From contig NZ_CANMUU010000004.1 of the NCBI RefSeq assembly GCF_947501165.1, forward strand, positions 62,001-126,000: a stretch of 64,000 bases of DNA. The letters run 5' to 3'. Positions 8,297-16,375 of the stretch are shown here, piece after piece. The DNA is from an uncultured Allomuricauda sp. Lineage in GTDB: Bacteria; Bacteroidota; Bacteroidia; Flavobacteriales; Flavobacteriaceae. The number at the start of each line of letters is the position of its first letter. Within the stretch, counting starts at the first letter, position 1. A program made the position numbers and the translations under genes. The notes below the pieces were generated by a model that was not told where the DNA came from, ran no database searches, and was given only the letters and a program-made list of their open reading frames with translations.

Positions 8297-8876
8297 ATGG
8301 ATTCCAGTATTTTTGTTGCTATTTGTTTTTCTGCTGGTTGGAAATACAAAAAATACCGTCCCAGATGCTAGAATAATTAAAAATGTTGAGGTTGAAAAAG
8401 AGCTCCTACAATTAAATAGGTTTGAAGGTAGGTGGTATCATGAGGGGGCTCCTTTTAACGGTTACTCGGTCAAGACTCATAAAAATGGACAAATTGCCGA
8501 AAAAACTGGTTTCATTTATGGAAAAAGGCAGGGACCATCTTTAAAATGGTATGAGGATGGCATGCTTTACAGTCAAAAGAACTATAACAATAATAGGCTT
8601 GAGGGAACTTCCAAAACCTGGTGGCCCAATGGACAACAGAGTACTGAATCCAATTATAGAAATAGGCAAAGACACGGTAAACAAATCAAATGGTATCCCA
8701 ATGGACAGCTGGCTGGAATAACCCAATTTAATAAGGGCAAGGAAGAAGGATTGCAACAAGCTTGGTTGCAGACTGGTAAACTATATGCTAATTATGAAGC
8801 CAAAAACGGAAGATTTTTTGGCCTGAGACGTTCTAATCTATGTTATCAATTAAAAGATGAAGTGGTACAGAAGTAG
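8247..8876 (+). CDS. MORN-repeat membrane-anchored protein
   Basis: This 209-residue protein has one hydrophobic anchor near residues 18-33 and about five MORN_2-type repeats of the form GxxKxWYxNGQL, like the YwqK family. The start overlaps the end of the YHYH gene by 50 bp in another frame. No later ATG keeps the anchor, so either the overlap is real or a non-ATG start is used. The 3' end overlaps the SCO gene by 20 bp. Such proteins are usually at the cell surface; no enzymatic role is evident. Confidence 0.7.
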   Translation: MSFFQETIKEHRIVSIKWIPVFLLLFVFLLVGNTKNTVPDARIIKNVEVEKELLQLNRFEGRWYHEGAPFNGYSVKTHKNGQIAEKTGFIYGKRQGPSLKWYEDGMLYSQKNYNNNRLEGTSKTWWPNGQQSTESNYRNRQRHGKQIKWYPNGQLAGITQFNKGKEEGLQQAWLQTGKLYANYEAKNGRFFGLRRSNLCYQLKDEVVQK

Positions 8877-9522
8877 TTTAGGTTTTATCGGATTATTTGC
8901 TTTTCTGGCTTGCACCCAGTCTAGAAAAAAAGAGAAAGTTAGTAGGGTAGCAACTTTACCTTATTACGTAGATGCATCATTTACACCAAAATGGATAAAC
9001 CCAAAAAGTTTGGATACCCTCAAAATACACCAAGTACCTTCTTTTGAATTAATCAATCAATTAGGGGATAGTATTGATGAAAGAACCTTTAAAGATAAAA
9101 TTTACGTGACTGATTTCTTTTTTACATCCTGCCCTGGAATTTGCCCGAAAATGACCAATAACATGCTATTGGTTCAAAAAGAATTTGAAGCAGATGAAGA
9201 AGTATTATTGCTGTCACATTCGGTTACTCCCGATTACGATTCCGTTCCTATCCTTAAGCACTATGCAGACACAAAAGGTGTAATTCCAAACAAGTGGCAC
9301 CTAGTGACTGGGAAACGAAAGGATATATACAACCTTGGGCGCAATGGATATTTTGTGGAGGAAGATTTAGGTGTGCCCAAAGGAGAGGATGATTTTTTAC
9401 ATACTGAAAACTTCATTTTGATAGATAGGAACAAGCATATTCGAGGTATTTATAATGGTCTGAACAAAACAGCTATTGCCCAACTGATTGCAGATATCAA
9501 AACATTAAAAAAGGAAGAATAA
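8857..9522 (+). CDS. SCO1/SenC family copper-binding thioredoxin-fold lipoprotein
   Basis: This 221-residue protein has a lipobox with Cys at about residue 19 and the SCO motif C92-PGI-C96 in a TSCPGICPKM segment. A distal histidine in DDFLHTENF completes the usual copper site. SCO proteins deliver copper to cytochrome oxidase or reduce its cysteines. It is the last gene of the EF-hand/YHYH/MORN group and converges on the Cache-LytTR gene. The copper link fits the HMA-like protein and cytochrome c encoded nearby. Confidence 0.9.
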   Translation: MKWYRSSLGFIGLFAFLACTQSRKKEKVSRVATLPYYVDASFTPKWINPKSLDTLKIHQVPSFELINQLGDSIDERTFKDKIYVTDFFFTSCPGICPKMTNNMLLVQKEFEADEEVLLLSHSVTPDYDSVPILKHYADTKGVIPNKWHLVTGKRKDIYNLGRNGYFVEEDLGVPKGEDDFLHTENFILIDRNKHIRGIYNGLNKTAIAQLIADIKTLKKEE

Positions 9523-9544
9523 TGGCTTTAGGAGTTAAGCCATT
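9521..9544. terminator. Hairpin between convergent genes
   Basis: AATGGCTT (9521-9528) and AAGCCATT (9537-9544) form a perfect 8-bp stem covering both stop codons of the convergent SCO and LytTR genes. There is no long T tract, so termination is only likely. Confidence 0.4.
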
Positions 9545-10643
9545 GTTTAAACTCAGCAGCTCGGTTTTTGCTTATTATAATATCAACTTCTGAGTTGGGG
9601 TCTACTAAAATCTTTAGTTGGTTGTTCCCATATTTTATAATTTTACTGATTGCCGAAATAGCAACTATAAACTGTCGATTGGCTCTATAAAAGTGCGTCT
9701 CATCCAAATTGGAGAAAAGGTCATCCAAACTGGAGTTGGATGTGGATTGGCTTCCATCAAAACAAACTACATAGGTAATTGTACTCTCCATAAAAATGTA
9801 AGCAATATCATCTGTGGAAACCGGACGCAGTTCATTTCGAACATAGGTTAAAATACGCTTCTTCCCTTTATCTGTTTGGGTGTTTTGCGCTTCTGGAGTG
9901 GTCTCAATTACTCTTTGTTGATAATTATCCAAGTCCTTATTCAGTTTGGCAAGGTTTACCACCTCATCTTCCAGTTTTTGGTTCTTAGCCTCTAACTTTT
10001 TCTCGTAAGAGCTACCTATCAATCGTACCATTATCACGGAACACAGGACAATGGAGAAACCCATAATACTAAATATGGTATAGAACTTATTGCGGAGACT
10101 ATCTATCTGCTCCGTTATTTTATCGGTATTGGCATGGGCCGCAATAATCCAATCAGAATTTGGCACTGGATTCAGATAAATGATTTCTGATTGCAGTTCA
10201 TCTCCATCTTCAAAACTTCGAATACCTCCGAAGGTTCGTTTACTGGTAAGCAAATCATACAAATCTTCTGGACTCATTTCCCCATTAACAGAAGAAATGG
10301 AAGACTGGTCGGGGTTTACTTGTTGTCCTACCTGCGTAATATCTGGATGGCAAACCTCTCTTCCTGACCAATCAAACATGCAGATAAAACCATTCTCCGT
10401 ATTCGTGTTTTCAATGCTTTCTTGTACGTTTTCTATAATGGTCTCCTTATCCACCCCATTTTCCAATTGAAAACCAATCAATTTTGCCACTTCGTTCGCC
10501 TCCCTCTTACTGGCCTCCAATTGGGCCTCAAGAAGTTGACTTGCACTTACTTTGATAAAAGACTGGACGGATACTCCAGCGATTAGTATAAAAATAGCCG
10601 TAATGGCCAAAAACGTAAAAAAATAAAGTCGGTCTTTACGCAT
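9528..10643 (-). CDS. Membrane-bound Cache-LytTR one-component regulator
   Basis: This 371-residue protein has a membrane segment at 8-30, a Cache-like extracytoplasmic sensor domain at about 35-180, a second membrane segment at about 190-208 and a coiled coil at 213-245. The C-terminal LytTR DNA-binding domain covers about 265-370 (IAYIFMESTITYVV, then HFYRANRQFIV). With both sensor and DNA-binding domain in one chain it needs no histidine kinase. It is divergent from the cytochrome c gene, whose upstream region carries phased direct repeats (10731-10771) that are a good candidate operator. Confidence 0.85.
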   Translation of the reverse strand: MRKDRLYFFTFLAITAIFILIAGVSVQSFIKVSASQLLEAQLEASKREANEVAKLIGFQLENGVDKETIIENVQESIENTNTENGFICMFDWSGREVCHPDITQVGQQVNPDQSSISSVNGEMSPEDLYDLLTSKRTFGGIRSFEDGDELQSEIIYLNPVPNSDWIIAAHANTDKITEQIDSLRNKFYTIFSIMGFSIVLCSVIMVRLIGSSYEKKLEAKNQKLEDEVVNLAKLNKDLDNYQQRVIETTPEAQNTQTDKGKKRILTYVRNELRPVSTDDIAYIFMESTITYVVCFDGSQSTSNSSLDDLFSNLDETHFYRANRQFIVAISAISKIIKYGNNQLKILVDPNSEVDIIISKNRAAEFKQWLNS

Positions 10644-10730
10644 GGTTGAGGTAGAAAATTTTAAGCGACTAAGATAAGAGATAAGTTTCTCATAAACCTC
10701 ACAATATATTTAGCCAAATAAGTTCCCTTT

Positions 10731-10771
10731 TATTCCTTTTTAAATCCAAATTTTCCCTCTCACCAACATTT
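10731..10771 (+). promoter_or_regulatory. 41-bp conserved upstream element, copy 1
   Basis: The element reads in blocks TATTCCTTTT, TAAATCCAAA, TTTTCCCTCT, CACCAACATTT. The copy at 13433-13473 matches at 37 of 41 positions. The TATTCC-type repeat occurs twice with a 20-bp period, and another TTCCCT lies at 10723. It ends 75 bp before the start of the cytochrome c gene and lies in the region divergent from the Cache-LytTR gene. LytTR proteins bind tandem repeats about two helical turns apart, so this is a plausible operator. Confidence 0.6.
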
Positions 10772-10845
10772 TGTTCTCTAAACCCCTTGATATGGAATTG
10801 TTTTGGGCAAACAAAAAACTTAAGTCCAATTCTAAATTCCAACAG

Positions 10846-11232
10846 ATGAAAAACGTAATTAAATTCTTTTTACCTCTGGTATCACTTCTAGTATTTAGCT
10901 GCGCAAACGACAGTGAAAGTGATTTGCTGGACCCTATTCCAGAAAGTGTGGATGATGTCAATGATGATGAAATCGTTGACGCGGTCACATTCACTACGGA
11001 CATCCAACCCATTATTGTCAACAATTGTCAAGGATGCCATTCAAGTCCACCTAGAAACGGTGCTCCTTTCCCTCTAGTCACCTTTCAACAAGTGAGTTCC
11101 AGAAATGGTGGCGTACTACGTACAGTTTCATTGCAGACTGGGCAACCAGATGCTATGCCACCCGCAGGGAGAATCCCTCAAGCATCAATCGACCTGATCA
11201 ATCAATGGATTGAGGACGGATTGATAGAGTAA
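10846..11232 (+). CDS. Monohaem cytochrome c lipoprotein
   Basis: From the ATG at 10846 the protein has 128 residues with a lipobox Cys at residue 19, a single haem-binding C61-x-x-C64-H65 motif and a likely distal Met104 in AMPPAG. This resembles the small cytochrome c domain common in Bacteroidota envelope proteins. An upstream in-frame ATG at 10771 would add 25 polar residues before the signal peptide and overlap the conserved upstream element, so it was rejected. It is the first gene of a YceI/OB-fold/DUF5777/HMA unit and probably carries electrons at the outer face of the inner membrane or in the periplasm. Confidence 0.85.
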   Translation: MKNVIKFFLPLVSLLVFSCANDSESDLLDPIPESVDDVNDDEIVDAVTFTTDIQPIIVNNCQGCHSSPPRNGAPFPLVTFQQVSSRNGGVLRTVSLQTGQPDAMPPAGRIPQASIDLINQWIEDGLIE

Positions 11233-11258
11233 AAAGCTTAATCCAAAATTAAACACCA

Positions 11259-11822
11259 ATGAAAAATCTTAAAAACACACTATTTCTAGTATTTGCAATT
11301 TCAATGCTTGGCTGTTATTCAGTTAATGCTCAAAGCAAATACATTGACAAAAAAGCGAAAATTGTATTTGAAGCTTCAGAGAAACTCTTTGAAGAAGTAA
11401 AGGCGCAAACTGAATCCGCTACCGCAATCTTCGATTCTGAAACCAATCAAATTGCCTCATTGGCCTTGGTAAAGGGATTTCGATTTAAAAATTCATTGAT
11501 GCAAGAGCATTTCAATGAGAACTATATCGAATCCGACACCTATCCCAAGGCTACTTTCAAAGGTAAACTCATAGACTTTGATGCCTCAGAGCTTTCAGAA
11601 TCGCCTTCACAAGTATCTGTGGATGGGAAAATGAAATTGCATGGAAAGGAAAAAGACATTCGTACAGATTTATCGATTTATAAAAAGGACGGTTCCATTG
11701 TGATGGAAGGAGGCTTCAAAGTCAAACCCGAAGACTTTGATATCAGTATTCCCAAAATTGTACGAAACAAAATAGCCAAAGAAGTATTGGTGCATATCAA
11801 CTTTAACCTCATCAAAAAATGA
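11259..11822 (+). CDS. YceI family protein, copy 1
   Basis: This 187-residue secreted protein has a signal peptide ending near VNAQ (residue 25). It has the YceI lipocalin-like fold, with the typical MQEHFNENYIESDTYPKATF segment and the later VDGKMKLHGKEK strand pair. YceI proteins bind isoprenoid-like lipids in a beta barrel. The closest visible relative is the gene at 16368-16919, which keeps the MQEHFNE-YIESD-YPK signature. The stop overlaps the next ATG by 4 bp (ATGA). Confidence 0.9.
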   Translation: MKNLKNTLFLVFAISMLGCYSVNAQSKYIDKKAKIVFEASEKLFEEVKAQTESATAIFDSETNQIASLALVKGFRFKNSLMQEHFNENYIESDTYPKATFKGKLIDFDASELSESPSQVSVDGKMKLHGKEKDIRTDLSIYKKDGSIVMEGGFKVKPEDFDISIPKIVRNKIAKEVLVHINFNLIKK

Positions 11823-12229
11823 AAGCTAAGAAACGTATTGCTATTGTTTTATCCGGGATTCTTCTAGTTGTGGTATTTGCATTTTTAGCTCTCAACTACA
11901 TGTACAAACCTCACAGAAACATTGCTGAAGAAAGCGTTGCCAGCTCCTTGTCGGCTATAGAAATTCATGAAAAGTTTGCCAATCCAAATATTTCTCTAGA
12001 AAACCTAGCAGATAAGATAGTGGAAGTGAATGGGTCCATAACCGAGATAGAACAGACACACACCATATTCATTGATAACAAAGTACAGGTAGACTTTGAT
12101 ACGCTTCAGCAAGTGAAAGGGGTATTCGACAACGGGTCCAACATCACCATAAAGGGTCGCTGTGTAGGATTTGACGACCTGCTTGAAATAGTAAAAATAG
12201 ATCAGGCCATCCTTATCAAGAACCAATAA
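11819..12229 (+). CDS. Membrane-anchored OB-fold (tRNA_anti-like) protein, copy 1
   Basis: This 136-residue protein has an N-terminal membrane helix (about residues 7-28) and an OB-fold domain of the tRNA_anti-like type, with strands around VEVNGSITEIE and ITIKGRCVGFDDLLEIVKIDQA. The OB domain would face the periplasm. In Bacteroidota it is usually found between YceI and DUF5777 genes, as here. The ligand is unknown. A second copy is at 15938-16375. Confidence 0.8.
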   Translation: MKAKKRIAIVLSGILLVVVFAFLALNYMYKPHRNIAEESVASSLSAIEIHEKFANPNISLENLADKIVEVNGSITEIEQTHTIFIDNKVQVDFDTLQQVKGVFDNGSNITIKGRCVGFDDLLEIVKIDQAILIKNQ

Positions 12230-12240
12230 AAACAAACAAA

Positions 12241-13086
12241 ATGAAAACAATTTATATCATCATATTCCTAATACCCTTATTAGGATTTACACAAGACGAC
12301 CTTCTGTCTGAAATAGACAACAAAGAGGTCAACGATTATGAAAGCGCAGCATTTAAGGGGCTTAAAATTGTAAACTTTGAGTCCACCAAAATGGTATCAA
12401 AAAAGGAACTATACTTTGTGGTTTCCCATAGATTTGGTTCCATTAAACCTGGCTTTGAAGATTTCTTTGGGTTGGACCAAGCAGTTACACGTCTCAATTT
12501 TATCTATGGTATTTCTGATGCCATAAACATCGGAGTTTCCCGTAGTTCTTTTCTGAAAACCTATGAAAGCTCCCTAAAACTTAGGTTGATACGGCAAAAG
12601 AAGAAAGGCTCACCATTTACGTTTGTGGGGTTCGGAACCCTATTGATAAATGGCGCGCTGGATGATGCCAACTTGCCGGGTCTTGAGTTTAAAAATCGTT
12701 TGGGGTACACCGCACAGCTCCTAATAGCAAAAAAGTTCAGTAAAAACTTCTCTCTGGAGCTGATTCCTACTTTTTTCCATGACAACTTGGTCCAATTGGA
12801 TGAGCAAGAGAACTCCCAATATGCCATTGGATTTGGTGGTAGACATAAAATCTCGAAAAGGGTGTCACTTAATGTGGACTATGGACTGCATTTAAATAGA
12901 GCTTCAAACTCTCCTTTTAATAATCCGCTTTCAGTAGGTTTTGATATTGAAACGGGAGGTCACGTTTTCCAATTGCATTTTACAAATGCTCAGCCAATGA
13001 ATACCAATGGTTTTCTTGGACAGGCAACGGGCAATTGGTCAGAGGGTGATATTTTCTTCGGATTCAATCTTTCAAGGGTATTCTAA
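12241..13086 (+). CDS. DUF5777 family outer-membrane beta-barrel protein, copy 1
   Basis: This 281-residue protein has a signal peptide (cleavage near GFTQ, residue 18) and the DUF5777 pattern: AAFKGLKIVNFEST, VVSHRFGSI, GLDQAVTRLNFIYGISD, then GGHVFQLHFTNAQPMN and a final FFGFNLSRVF strand ending in Phe. It is predicted to be an outer membrane barrel. It follows the OB-fold gene by 11 bp and is 11 bp before the HMA-like gene. Confidence 0.85.
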   Translation: MKTIYIIIFLIPLLGFTQDDLLSEIDNKEVNDYESAAFKGLKIVNFESTKMVSKKELYFVVSHRFGSIKPGFEDFFGLDQAVTRLNFIYGISDAINIGVSRSSFLKTYESSLKLRLIRQKKKGSPFTFVGFGTLLINGALDDANLPGLEFKNRLGYTAQLLIAKKFSKNFSLELIPTFFHDNLVQLDEQENSQYAIGFGGRHKISKRVSLNVDYGLHLNRASNSPFNNPLSVGFDIETGGHVFQLHFTNAQPMNTNGFLGQATGNWSEGDIFFGFNLSRVF

Positions 13087-13097
13087 AAGACAGAGAT

Positions 13098-13394
13098 ATG
13101 AAAACCAATGTTGCGAGAATACCGGTACAAAGAGCATTCTGTAATCGATGCTCCATTAAAATAAAAGACGCTCTACTGAACATAAAGGACATCACGAATG
13201 TAAACCTATATCCCATGGAATCGCTGATTGTATTTAATTTCATTCGGGCAAATGAGATTTCAAAAGCCTTAAATGTACTCACAGAATTGGGTTGCCCCGA
13301 AGAAGGTGAGAAAGTTACAGACGATTTAAACGTCACGTTTTGCAACTGCGAGAGAGTTCAGGTTCAGAATCAAAATCATATAACAAAACATTAA
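13098..13394 (+). CDS. HMA-like metal-binding protein
   Basis: This 98-residue protein has no signal peptide. Residues 8-70 follow the heavy-metal-associated pattern: metal-binding C15-x-x-C18 at the start of helix 1, ITNVNLYPMESLIVFNF as strands 2-3, then EISKALNVLTELGCPE. The tail adds a CNC pair near residue 86. HMA domains carry Cu(I) or similar ions. Its place at the end of the cytochrome c/YceI unit, with an SCO gene nearby, points to copper handling in this region. Confidence 0.65.
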   Translation: MKTNVARIPVQRAFCNRCSIKIKDALLNIKDITNVNLYPMESLIVFNFIRANEISKALNVLTELGCPEEGEKVTDDLNVTFCNCERVQVQNQNHITKH

Positions 13395-13432
13395 CCGAAA
13401 GATGAATGGTTATTGAAAGATTACCATAATGG

Positions 13433-13473
13433 TATTCCCTTTTAAAGCCAAATATTCCCTTTCACCAACATTT
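13433..13473 (+). promoter_or_regulatory. 41-bp conserved upstream element, copy 2
   Basis: The blocks are TATTCCCTTT, TAAAGCCAAA, TATTCCCTTT, CACCAACATTT. Blocks 1 and 3 are exact 10-bp direct repeats, 20 bp apart. The element ends 70 bp before the ATG of the repeat lipoprotein gene, close to the 75-bp distance of copy 1, so both probably place the same regulator at the same position relative to the promoter. Confidence 0.6.
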
Positions 13474-13542
13474 ATAATACTATAAAGCCCCTGTGGTGGT
13501 TGCTTTGTAGCCGTAATTCATTAAACCTTAAAAACAATCAAA

Positions 13543-15600
13543 ATGAAAAAGTATGTATGTATTGCCGCATTGCTCGTCATGGCATGGAGTTGTTCCGAAG
13601 ATGACACTGAAATAATAATAGACGATCCTGTGGTGGATAATCCAACTCCCCCAGACCCAACTGGAAGTGCTTCGGTAGTAATTAACGAAGTAGCTTATTT
13701 GGAAGGTTCTGTTGAACTCTTTAATAATGGAGACATTAATGTCGATTTGAGCGATTATTTCCTATGTCTTGGCCCAGGTACTTATCGAAGAATTGGTGAT
13801 TTAGAAACCGAAGGAAACGTTGATTTAGGTCCTGGAGAATACTTGGTAATTGGTTACGATATGCCCAATGAAGAAGGCGGAATAGGTCTATATGCGAACA
13901 ATGATGGGTTCGGAGACGCTGCCAACATCCGAAGCTTTGTGCAATGGGGAGCCGCTGGAAGTCCTAGGGAGAATGTGGCCGTTGAAGCCAATCTCTGGAC
14001 GGAGGGAGAATATATAGAAGTTGTTGAAGATGCTGATAACAGTATAGCTTATGACGGTGAAGGAATCAGTGCTACAGATTGGTCAGAAACCACGACTACT
14101 ACGTTAGGAGCTGAAAATGAGTTCAACGCTCCCGTTCAAAATGCTTCAATAATTTTGAACGAGGTTGCTTATTTAGGAAACTACATCGAACTATACAATA
14201 ATGGGGACATCGACGTAGATGTAAGCGATTACTTCCTATGTCTTGGCCCAGGGACCTACAGAAGAATTGGAGATCTTCAAACAGAAGGTGATGTAAACAT
14301 GACTCCTGGTTCTTTCTTGAGCATCGCTTATGAAATGCCCAATGCCGAAGGTGGCATAGGTCTATATGCAAACAATGATGGGTTTGGAGACGCTGCCAAT
14401 ATCCGAAGCTTTGTACAATGGGGTGCTGCTGGAAGTCCTAGGGAAAATGTTGCTGTGGCCGCCAATATCTGGACAGAAGGAGAGTACGTAGAAGTTGTAG
14501 GTAACGAGGACAATAGCATTGCCTATGATGGTGAAGGTTTTAGCGCTTCAGATTGGTCAGAGACCTCCGAAACTACCTTTGGTGCTGCCAATATTTTTGC
14601 AGCTGTTGCAGTAAGATCTATTGTAATCAATGAGTTGGAATACTTAGTCGATGATCTTATAGAGCTTTATAACAACGGAACAGAAACGGTTGATCTATCC
14701 AACTATTGGATGTGCCTTGGTCCTGGTCAATACTTTAGAGTTGGGGATGCAAGTACTACGGAAATTGTAAGTGGTAACGTAAACCTGGCACCCGGCGAGT
14801 TCTTGGTTATCTCTCCCGTTACTCTTGAAGTATCAAATGAGGCAGGTGGACTTGGTCTGTATGCCAACAATGATGGGTTTGGAAATGCGGCTAACATCCG
14901 AAGCTTTGTGCAATGGGGTGCTGCTGGAAATGCACGTGAATCTGTTGCAGTAGAAGCAGGTATTTGGAATGCTGATGGATTTGTGCCCAATGTTCCCTTT
15001 GGTTCAAGTATAGCCTATGATGGTGAAGGCTTTACATCCAATGATTGGGAAGGGACTTCTACCCAAACTTTTGGAAATGCCAATATATTCAGAGAGCCAT
15101 TAGTAAATCGATCAGTAATCATTAACGAGGTGGAATACCTAATAGATGACGAGATCGAACTATACAACAACGGTAACATAGCTGTAGATCTTTCCAACTA
15201 TTGGATGTGCCTTGGCCCAGGTATGTATTTCAGAATCGGTGATGCTGCTGCTACAGATATTGTAAGTGGTAACGTAAGCTTGAATCCGGGTGAGTTTTTG
15301 GTCATATCTCCAGTGGTTCTTTCCGCTCCCGATGATGCCGGCGGTCTTGGTCTCTATGCAAACAATGATGGGTTTGGAAATGCGGCTAACATCCGAAGCT
15401 TTGTGCAATGGGGCGCTGCTGGCAATGCAAGAGAGTCTGTTGCTGTAGAAGCTGGTATCTGGAATGCCGGTGGATTTGTACCCAGAGTGGAAGCTGGTTC
15501 AAGCATCGCTTATGATGGTGAGGGATTCACTTCCGACGATTGGAATCAAGACAGCACTCCAACACTTGGATTTTCAAATGAACTTATAGTTAAGCGATAA
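13543..15600 (+). CDS. Four-repeat lamin-tail-like surface lipoprotein
   Basis: This 685-residue lipoprotein (lipobox Cys at about residue 17) has an acidic/proline linker followed by four repeats of about 155 residues. Each repeat begins with a V-I-x-N-E-x-x-Y-L strand and contains ELYNNG, a YWMCLGPG or YFLCLGPG segment, PGEFLVIS, GLYANNDGFG and RSFVQWGAAG. The pattern resembles lamin-tail (LTD) immunoglobulin-like domains found in secreted bacterial proteins. Repeats 1-2 and 3-4 form closer pairs. It probably acts at the cell surface; the ligand is unknown. The second copy of the 41-bp upstream element precedes it. Confidence 0.75.
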   Translation: MKKYVCIAALLVMAWSCSEDDTEIIIDDPVVDNPTPPDPTGSASVVINEVAYLEGSVELFNNGDINVDLSDYFLCLGPGTYRRIGDLETEGNVDLGPGEYLVIGYDMPNEEGGIGLYANNDGFGDAANIRSFVQWGAAGSPRENVAVEANLWTEGEYIEVVEDADNSIAYDGEGISATDWSETTTTTLGAENEFNAPVQNASIILNEVAYLGNYIELYNNGDIDVDVSDYFLCLGPGTYRRIGDLQTEGDVNMTPGSFLSIAYEMPNAEGGIGLYANNDGFGDAANIRSFVQWGAAGSPRENVAVAANIWTEGEYVEVVGNEDNSIAYDGEGFSASDWSETSETTFGAANIFAAVAVRSIVINELEYLVDDLIELYNNGTETVDLSNYWMCLGPGQYFRVGDASTTEIVSGNVNLAPGEFLVISPVTLEVSNEAGGLGLYANNDGFGNAANIRSFVQWGAAGNARESVAVEAGIWNADGFVPNVPFGSSIAYDGEGFTSNDWEGTSTQTFGNANIFREPLVNRSVIINEVEYLIDDEIELYNNGNIAVDLSNYWMCLGPGMYFRIGDAAATDIVSGNVSLNPGEFLVISPVVLSAPDDAGGLGLYANNDGFGNAANIRSFVQWGAAGNARESVAVEAGIWNAGGFVPRVEAGSSIAYDGEGFTSDDWNQDSTPTLGFSNELIVKR
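13672..15590 (+). repeat. Four intragenic tandem repeats of about 460-480 bp
   Basis: The repeat units begin near 13672, 14138, 14617 and 15106. The most conserved stretch encodes ANNDGFG(D/N)AANIRSFVQWGAAG and is nearly identical at DNA level in all four. Units 1 and 2 share features lacking in 3 and 4 (YRRIGDL, SPRENVAV), and units 3 and 4 share others (YFR(V/I)GDA, NARESVAVEAG), which suggests two rounds of duplication. Confidence 0.85.
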
Positions 15601-15637
15601 TCCTTAATAAATATCCATACCAAAAAAACAGTACATC

Positions 15638-15811
15638 ATGAATAAAGTAAAGTTCACAGCAACTATTCTGTTAAAGACCATGGCCTTAGTGTTACTGACT
15701 TCCGTATTCTCATGCGATGACGACTACGATGACGATTATGAGAATATTGACGAGTCAACACCCCAAGAGGGCTTGGTTCATTACGAAAGGGAAATGAATT
15801 GCTATGTTTAA
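15638..15811 (+). CDS. Small acidic lipoprotein (57 aa)
   Basis: The ORF starts 37 bp after the repeat lipoprotein stop and is followed by a terminator at 15840. The 57-residue product has a hydrophobic signal (residues 8-25), a lipobox-like VFSC with Cys26 and then DDDYDDDYENIDE, a strongly acidic stretch. It probably forms a two-gene unit with the surface lipoprotein. The acidic run could bind metal ions, but this is inference. Confidence 0.6.
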   Translation: MNKVKFTATILLKTMALVLLTSVFSCDDDYDDDYENIDESTPQEGLVHYEREMNCYV

Positions 15812-15839
15812 AATTAGTTTTCCAGTTTAGTTGTTTACT

Positions 15840-15889
15840 GCCCACAGGAGTTTATATCCTTAGAGATGTCGCTTCTGTGGGCTATTTTT
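15840..15889 (+). terminator. Terminator after the repeat lipoprotein unit
   Basis: GCCCACAG (15840-15847) pairs with CTGTGGGC (15875-15882), followed by TATTTTTG. The 27-nt loop is long, but the stem is perfect. Confidence 0.6.
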
Positions 15890-15937
15890 GTATAGCTAAT
15901 GTTCTAAAAGCATTTTGCAAACTATTGATGAAGTAGA

Positions 15938-16375
15938 ATGACGTTAAGAAAAAGCCTCATATTTTTTATAATTCTAATAGTGGGTTTGTTTTTGTTGCGC
16001 TATCTAAATGATACCATACAAAAAGAGTCCAATGAAAATGACATTTCCACCGAGGCTGAACTATACGTTACATCCGAAGATTTAGTGGCTTCCTTTCTAT
16101 CCAACGAAGAACAAGCCAATGCTATGTATGTTGAAAAAACTATAGAGGTAGAAGGCATTGTAAAGGAAGTTACTTTTTTGAACAATAGATATACTGTATT
16201 ATTGCAAGGCAGTGGAGAATACATGTGCATTATGTGCGATATGAAAGAAGATCAGGTGGTACAGGCGCAAACACTGTCCAGAGGTGATTCTGTTGTTCTC
16301 AAAGGTATTTGCAAAGGTTTTTTAATGGATGCTATTTTATTGAATTGCGTATTGGTAAAAAAAACAAATGAATAG
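15938..16375 (+). CDS. Membrane-anchored OB-fold (tRNA_anti-like) protein, copy 2
   Basis: This 145-residue protein has an N-terminal membrane helix (residues 6-22) and an OB-fold domain with a VEGIVKEV strand and a late VLKGICKGFLMDAILLNCVLV segment that corresponds to the end of copy 1. Unlike copy 1 it contains cysteines, including CIMC near residue 95. The stop overlaps the YceI start by 8 bp, indicating coupling. It begins the second OB-fold/YceI/DUF5777 set. Confidence 0.75.
   Translation: MTLRKSLIFFIILIVGLFLLRYLNDTIQKESNENDISTEAELYVTSEDLVASFLSNEEQANAMYVEKTIEVEGIVKEVTFLNNRYTVLLQGSGEYMCIMCDMKEDQVVQAQTLSRGDSVVLKGICKGFLMDAILLNCVLVKKTNE

Noticed and set aside
10771-10845. Longer N-terminus for the cytochrome c gene
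   Set aside because: It would put 25 polar residues before the signal peptide and overlap the conserved upstream element.
13672-15590. CRISPR-like or noncoding tandem repeat array
   Set aside because: The units are about 470 bp long, keep one open frame and encode domain repeats. I saw no CRISPR array in the window.
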